Shown in pieces: positions 60,270 through 64,000 of a stretch of 64,000 bases of DNA. The notes beneath the pieces are model-generated. The model saw only the letters and a list, made by a program, of their open reading frames with translations, was not told where the DNA came from and ran no database searches. The translations under genes and the position numbers were made by a program. The stretch spans positions 3,968,001 through 4,032,000 of the forward strand of contig NZ_BLWC01000001.1 of the NCBI RefSeq assembly GCF_013167895.1, in the 5' to 3' direction. Within the stretch, counting starts at the first letter, position 1. Each line of letters begins with the position of its first letter. The stretch is from Streptomyces fulvorobeus. GTDB taxonomy: Bacteria > Actinomycetota > Actinomycetes > Streptomycetales > Streptomycetaceae.

Positions 60270-60959
60270 TTACTGCCGGTAGGCCACCAGGGAGATGCCG
60301 ACGTAGTGCGCGGCGAAGGCGGCGAGCGTCAGAGAGTGGAACACCTCGTGGAAGCCGAAGTAGCGCGGTGACGGGTTGGGCCGCTTGAGGCCGTAGATGA
60401 CGCCTCCCGCGCTGTAGAGCAGCCCTCCGGCGACGACGAGCACGAGGACGGCGACGCCGCCCGTGCGCATGAAGTCGGGGAGGTAGAAGACCGCGGCCCA
60501 GCCCATCGCGATGTAGCAGGGCGTGTAGAGCCAGCGGGGGGCGCCGACCCAGAACACCCGGAACGCGATTCCCGCGACCGCTGCCACCCATACCGCCCAC
60601 AGAAGGGGCCGACCGGTGGAATCGGGGAGGAGGAGCAGCGTCAGCGGGGTATAGGTGCCCGCGATGATCAGAAAGATGTTGGCGTGGTCCAGCCGGCGGA
60701 GCACGGCTTCGCCGCGCGGTCCCCACGTGCCGCGGTGGTAGATCGCGCTGACGCCGAACAGGAGGCAGGCGCTCAGCACGAAGACGGTGCAGGCGGCCCG
60801 GGCACGGGAGCCGTCGGCCAGTGCGATCAGGACGATTCCCGCGATCAGCGCCGCTGGGAACATCCCGGCGTGCAGCCAGCCGCGCAGCCGTGGCTTCACC
60901 TGGAGGGAGTCGGTCTCGGCGGTCTCGGGCGCGGCAGCGGCGTCGGCGGCAGCAGTCAT
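60270..60959 (-). CDS. Haemolysin III/PAQR-family membrane protein
   Basis: 229-residue protein with seven predicted membrane helices. PAQR metal-site residues: the serine/histidine in VSAIYHRGTWG (helix 2-3 loop), aspartate in RRLDHANIFLIIAGTYTPL, and the two histidines in FGFHEVFHSLTL near the end. Bacterial members (TrhA) adjust membrane lipid homeostasis; the haemolysin name is historical. ATG 60959. The upstream region is shared with the divergent pckA. Confidence 0.9.
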   Translation of the reverse strand: MTAAADAAAAPETAETDSLQVKPRLRGWLHAGMFPAALIAGIVLIALADGSRARAACTVFVLSACLLFGVSAIYHRGTWGPRGEAVLRRLDHANIFLIIAGTYTPLTLLLLPDSTGRPLLWAVWVAAVAGIAFRVFWVGAPRWLYTPCYIAMGWAAVFYLPDFMRTGGVAVLVLVVAGGLLYSAGGVIYGLKRPNPSPRYFGFHEVFHSLTLAAFAAHYVGISLVAYRQ

Positions 60960-61166
60960 GACCGCATGGTACCTACGCTCCCGTAGGTAACGGGAAAGGA
61001 GTGGCGATGCTCACGTGTGCGGCCCCCTGGACATATGGGCGCGAGCGTCGGATGATCAAATGAGTGCGGTCGGCACCGGATGAGCGCCATGGGTACGAAG
61101 AGTCGAAGCATCCGGGTCGCAGCCCCCACGGGGCCTTCCAGCAGACACCCTCGACAAGGAGCGATC

Positions 61167-62992
61167 GTGGCGCGCGACATCGCGGCTCCCCTCACTGTTC
61201 CCACCCATCACCAGGAGCTCATCGCCTGGGTCGACGAGATCGCAGCCGTCACCGAGCCGGACCGGGTGGTCTGGTGCGACGGTTCCGAGGCCGAGTACGA
61301 GCGCCTGTGCGACGAGCTCGTCGCCAAGGGGACCTTCACCCGGCTGAACGAGGCCAAGCGCCCGAACTCGTACCACGCCGCGTCCGACCCGAGCGATGTC
61401 GCCCGCGTCGAGGACCGCACGTACATCTGCTCCGCCAAGGAGGAGGACGCGGGGCCGACCAACAACTGGAAGGCGCCCGATGAGATGCGGGCCGTCTTCA
61501 CGGGCGAGGACGGCGTCTTCCGCGGCTCCATGCGCGGCCGGACCATGTACGTCGTCCCGTTCTGCATGGGGCCGGTCGGCTCCCCGCTCTCCGCGATCGG
61601 CGTCGAGATCACCGACTCCGCCTACGTCGCCGTCTCCATGCGCACCATGACCCGCATGGGACAGGCCGTCCTGGAGGAGCTCGGCGACGACGGCTTCTTC
61701 GTCAAGGCCGTCCACACCCTGGGTGCCCCGCTCGCCGAGGGCGAGGCCGACGTCCCGTGGCCGTGCAACACCACCAAGTACATCTCGCACTTCCCGAGGA
61801 CCGCGAGATCTGGTCCTACGGCTCCGGCTACGGCGGCAACGCCCTGCTCGGCAAGAAGTGCTACGCGCTGCGCATCGCCTCCGTCATGGCCCGTGACGAG
61901 GGCTGGCTCGCCGAGCACATGCTGATCCTCAAGCTGACCCCGCCGCAGGGCGAGCCGAAGTACGTCACGGCCGCCTTCCCCTCGGCCTGCGGCAAGACGA
62001 ACCTCGCCATGCTGGAGCCGACGATCGAGGGCTGGACCGTCGAGACCATCGGTGACGACATCGCCTGGATGCGGTTCGGCGAGGACGGCCAGCTGTACGC
62101 GATCAACCCGGAGGCCGGCTTTTTCGGTGTCGCGCCGGGTACGGGCGAGCACACCAACGCCAACGCCATGAAGACGATGTACGGCAACTCCGTCTTCACC
62201 AACGTCGCGCTCACGGACGACGGCGACGTGTGGTGGGAGGGCATGACCGAGGAGCCGCCCGCGCACCTCACGGACTGGAAGGGCAACGACTGGACCCCCG
62301 GGTCCGGCGTCCTCGCCGCCCACCCCAACTCCCGTTTCACCGTGCCGGCCGGGCAGTGCCCGATCATCGCGCCCGAGTGGGAGGACCCCAAGGGCGTGCC
62401 GATCTCGGCGATCCTCTTCGGCGGCCGTCGCGCCTCGGCCGTACCGCTGGTCACCGAGTCCTTCACCTGGCAGCACGGCGTCTTCCTCGGGGCCAACGTC
62501 GCATCCGAGAAGACCGCCGCCGCCGAGGGCAAGGTCGGCGAGCTGCGCCGCGACCCGTTCGCCATGCTGCCGTTCTGCGGCTACAACATGGGCGACTACA
62601 TGGCCCACTGGGTCAAGGTCGGCGCGGACAAGCCGGACCAGTCCAAGCTCCCGAAGATCTACTACGTGAACTGGTTCCGCAAGAACAGGGCGGGCGAGTT
62701 CGTGTGGCCCGGCTTCGGTGAGAACAGCCGCGTACTGAAGTGGATCGTCGAACGCCTCAACGGCCAGGCGGAGGGCGTCGAGACCCCGATCGGCATCGTG
62801 CCGGCCAAGGGCGCCCTGGACACCAAGGGCCTGGACCTCGCGGAGTCGGACCTGGACTTCCTGCTCGACGTCGACAAGGAGGTCTGGCGCGAGGAGGCGG
62901 CGCTGATCCCCGAGCACCTCGACACCTTCGGCGACCACGCGCCCGAAGAACTGTGGGACGAGTACCGCGCCCTCGTACGGCGCCTGGGCTGA
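61167..62992 (+). CDS. pckA: GTP-dependent phosphoenolpyruvate carboxykinase (apparent frameshift)
   Basis: Converts oxaloacetate and GTP to PEP, the first step of gluconeogenesis from C4 acids. GTP-type enzyme of 608 residues. Segments: NEAKRPNSYHAASDPSDVAR (N-terminal substrate loop), CMGPVGSPLSAIGVEIT, the P-loop FPSACGKTNLAML with its reactive cysteine, and the late FCGYNMGDY and NWFRKNRAGEFVWPGF. A base is missing in the CCC run at 61793-61795; restoring it reads SHFPEDREIWSYGSGYG and joins both halves. GTG 61167 was chosen because AAGGAG is five bases upstream; an earlier in-frame ATG at 61080 gives an unusual Ser/Arg-rich extension. Confidence 0.95.
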
Positions 62993-62999
62993 CGCCCGC

Positions 63000-63027
63000 A
63001 GGGGCGGCGCCTGCGGGCGCCGCCCCT
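63000..63027. terminator. Terminator after pckA
   Basis: Perfect 12-bp stem AGGGGCGGCGCC / GGCGCCGCCCCT with a TGCG tetraloop, seven bases after the pckA stop. Confidence 0.8.
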
Positions 63028-63124
63028 CTGTCGCGGAGAACGTCCGGCCATCGCCACCGGCTCCGCGCCGGTCGGTTTGGTGGCACCCGGTCCGTGCGCC
63101 TCGAAGGCCCGCGGACCGGGGCCG

Positions 63125-63520
63125 TCAGTGGGCGCCGACGAGGCGCGAGGGGGTGACCGTCCCGGCCGCCGCCGCGTGCGCGTCCATGCGCTCGGCCGCG
63201 AGGATCGCCGCCGCCGTGTCCGCGCGGGACGCGGCCACCACCAGTGCGCGGCCCGCGAGGGCGTGCGCGCGCCGGTGGAGCGCGTCCGGAGCCGCTTCGG
63301 TCAGTCCCGCGTGGCGCACGGGCGGCGTCCCGCGCAGCCGGGCGATCTGCTCGGCGATGCGGTCACCCGCGGGGCCGAGGCCGAGCTCGTCGGTGACGGC
63401 GAGCAGGGCGGCCAGGTGCCCGGAGAGCTGGATGTCCAGCTCCTCCTCACGGGAGCGGTGCGGGAAGTCGGCGTCGTCGGCCGTCGTGTGGACCGACTTC
63501 GTACGGATCGGCTCGTACAT
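63125..63520 (-). CDS. Conserved actinobacterial protein of unknown function
   Basis: 131 residues, all-helical in appearance, soluble. The N-terminus MYEPIRTKSVHTTADDADFP is followed by a helical body (EEELDIQLSGHLAALLAVTD; GDRIAEQIARLRG; HRRAHALAGRALVVAASRAD), rich in Ala and Arg with few aromatics. I recall a short conserved Streptomyces protein next to pckA but know no function. It is convergent with pckA, and divergent from nothing visible. Confidence 0.72.
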   Translation of the reverse strand: MYEPIRTKSVHTTADDADFPHRSREEELDIQLSGHLAALLAVTDELGLGPAGDRIAEQIARLRGTPPVRHAGLTEAAPDALHRRAHALAGRALVVAASRADTAAAILAAERMDAHAAAAGTVTPSRLVGAH

Positions 63521-63611
63521 GGATGGCCTCCTGGCGTCGCAGTACAGCCATCCTAGCTTGGATCGAGTCTAAAGTTGTGCACGTTCCGGTAAAGCTTGGT
63601 GCCGGGCGGTT

Positions 63612-64000
63612 CTACGGCTGGCTGTAACCGTCCAGGAAGTTCCCGATCCGCGTCACGGCGGCGATCAGGTCCTTGGCGGGCGGCAGCGTCACGATCCGGA
63701 AGTGATCGGGCTCGGGCCAGTTGAAGCCGGTGCCGTGCACCACCATGATCTTCTCGGCCCGCAGCAGATCGAGCACCATCTGCCGGTCGTCCTTGATCTT
63801 GTAGACCTTCGGGTCCAGCCGGGGGAAGAGATACAGCGCCCCCTTGGGCTTCACACAGGTCACCCCCGGGATCTGCGTCAGCAGGTCGTACGCCACGTCC
63901 CGCTGCTCCAGGATGCGCCCGCCCGGCAGCACCAGATCGTTGATCGACTGGCGCCCGCCGAGCGCGGTGGCCACCGCGTGCTGCGAGGGCATGTTGGCGC
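63612..64000 (-). CDS. Class I/II aminotransferase, AlaA-like (cut by window edge)
   Basis: C-terminal 129 residues of a PLP-dependent aminotransferase; the rest, with the PLP lysine, lies beyond the window. The visible part contains MPSQHAVATALGG, a small-domain segment PKGALYLFPRLDPKVY and the substrate-carboxylate arginine in DHFRIVTLPP. This closely resembles glutamate-pyruvate aminotransferases such as E. coli AlaA. It would make alanine from pyruvate. The 5' end is missing, so length and start cannot be judged. Confidence 0.88.
   Translation of the reverse strand, partial: ANMPSQHAVATALGGRQSINDLVLPGGRILEQRDVAYDLLTQIPGVTCVKPKGALYLFPRLDPKVYKIKDDRQMVLDLLRAEKIMVVHGTGFNWPEPDHFRIVTLPPAKDLIAAVTRIGNFLDGYSQP

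Noticed and set aside
1..64000. tRNA genes, CRISPR arrays, insertion sequences, prophage or attachment sites
   Set aside because: Intergenic gaps are short, no spaced repeats, transposase, integrase or tRNA cloverleaf/CCA pattern was found by reading.

Overview
The window is a stretch of high-GC actinomycete chromosome, almost certainly Streptomyces. Evidence: strong third-position G/C, many GTG and a few TTG starts, the mycothiol enzyme Mca, the AfsQ1/AfsQ2/SigQ set, an acyl-CoA carboxylase with an epsilon subunit, and an LAxTG cell-wall sorting signal. From memory (not searched), much of the gene order resembles the S. coelicolor SCO488x-498x core region. I see no prophage, insertion sequence, CRISPR array, rRNA or tRNA gene.

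Layout. 1-7.1 kb: a nucleoside uptake and pyrimidine salvage block (BMP lipoprotein cut by the window edge, ATPase, two permeases, cytidine deaminase, thymidine phosphorylase). 7.1-12.5 kb: STAS protein, ECF sigma factor, L,D-transpeptidase, divergent MFS/LysR pair and an alpha/beta-fold protein. 12.5-15.1 kb: adenosine deaminase, a small secreted protein, PspC and VanZ proteins. 15.1-18.9 kb: afsQ1-afsQ2-lipoprotein operon with divergent sigQ. 19-26.7 kb: uridine-kinase-like gene, deoC with two aldehyde dehydrogenase genes, a PH-domain membrane protein, phosphohexo/pentomutase and purine nucleoside phosphorylase. 26.7-30.7 kb: cyclotransferase-like protein, flavin quinone reductase, DeoR and TetR regulators. 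30.8-37.1 kb: acyl-CoA carboxylase alpha, epsilon and beta subunits with Maf and biotin ligase. 37.2-42.4 kb: class III adenylate cyclase, enoyl-CoA hydratase, GGDEF protein, histidine ammonia-lyase. 42.4-57.5 kb: cell-wall proteins, glutamate dehydrogenase, MsrA, cystathionine gamma-synthase, threonine dehydratase, a DrrAB-type exporter, GreA, Mca. 57.6-64 kb: FBP-type zinc protein, YyaL-type protein, haemolysin-III protein, PEP carboxykinase and a partial aminotransferase.

The most coherent biology is nucleoside salvage. A palindrome with core CTACGCGCGTAG lies in front of five transcription units scattered over 25 kb: the importer-cdd operon, deoA, add, deoC-ALDH-ALDH and the PNP-mutase pair. 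Together these encode import, deamination, phosphorolysis, pentose-phosphate isomerisation, deoxyribose-phosphate cleavage and perhaps oxidation of the acetaldehyde released. The regulator is not obvious in the window.

Six conserved genes (MFS, second ALDH, carboxylase alpha, carboxylase beta, gdhA, pckA) each carry one apparent single-base deletion in a C/G run. Adding one base restores a normal length every time, so I read these as sequence errors and annotate full-length genes. No obviously new multi-gene system is visible; the best candidates for follow-up are the shared operator, a split ALDH16-like enzyme, and several small proteins or structured intergenic elements.
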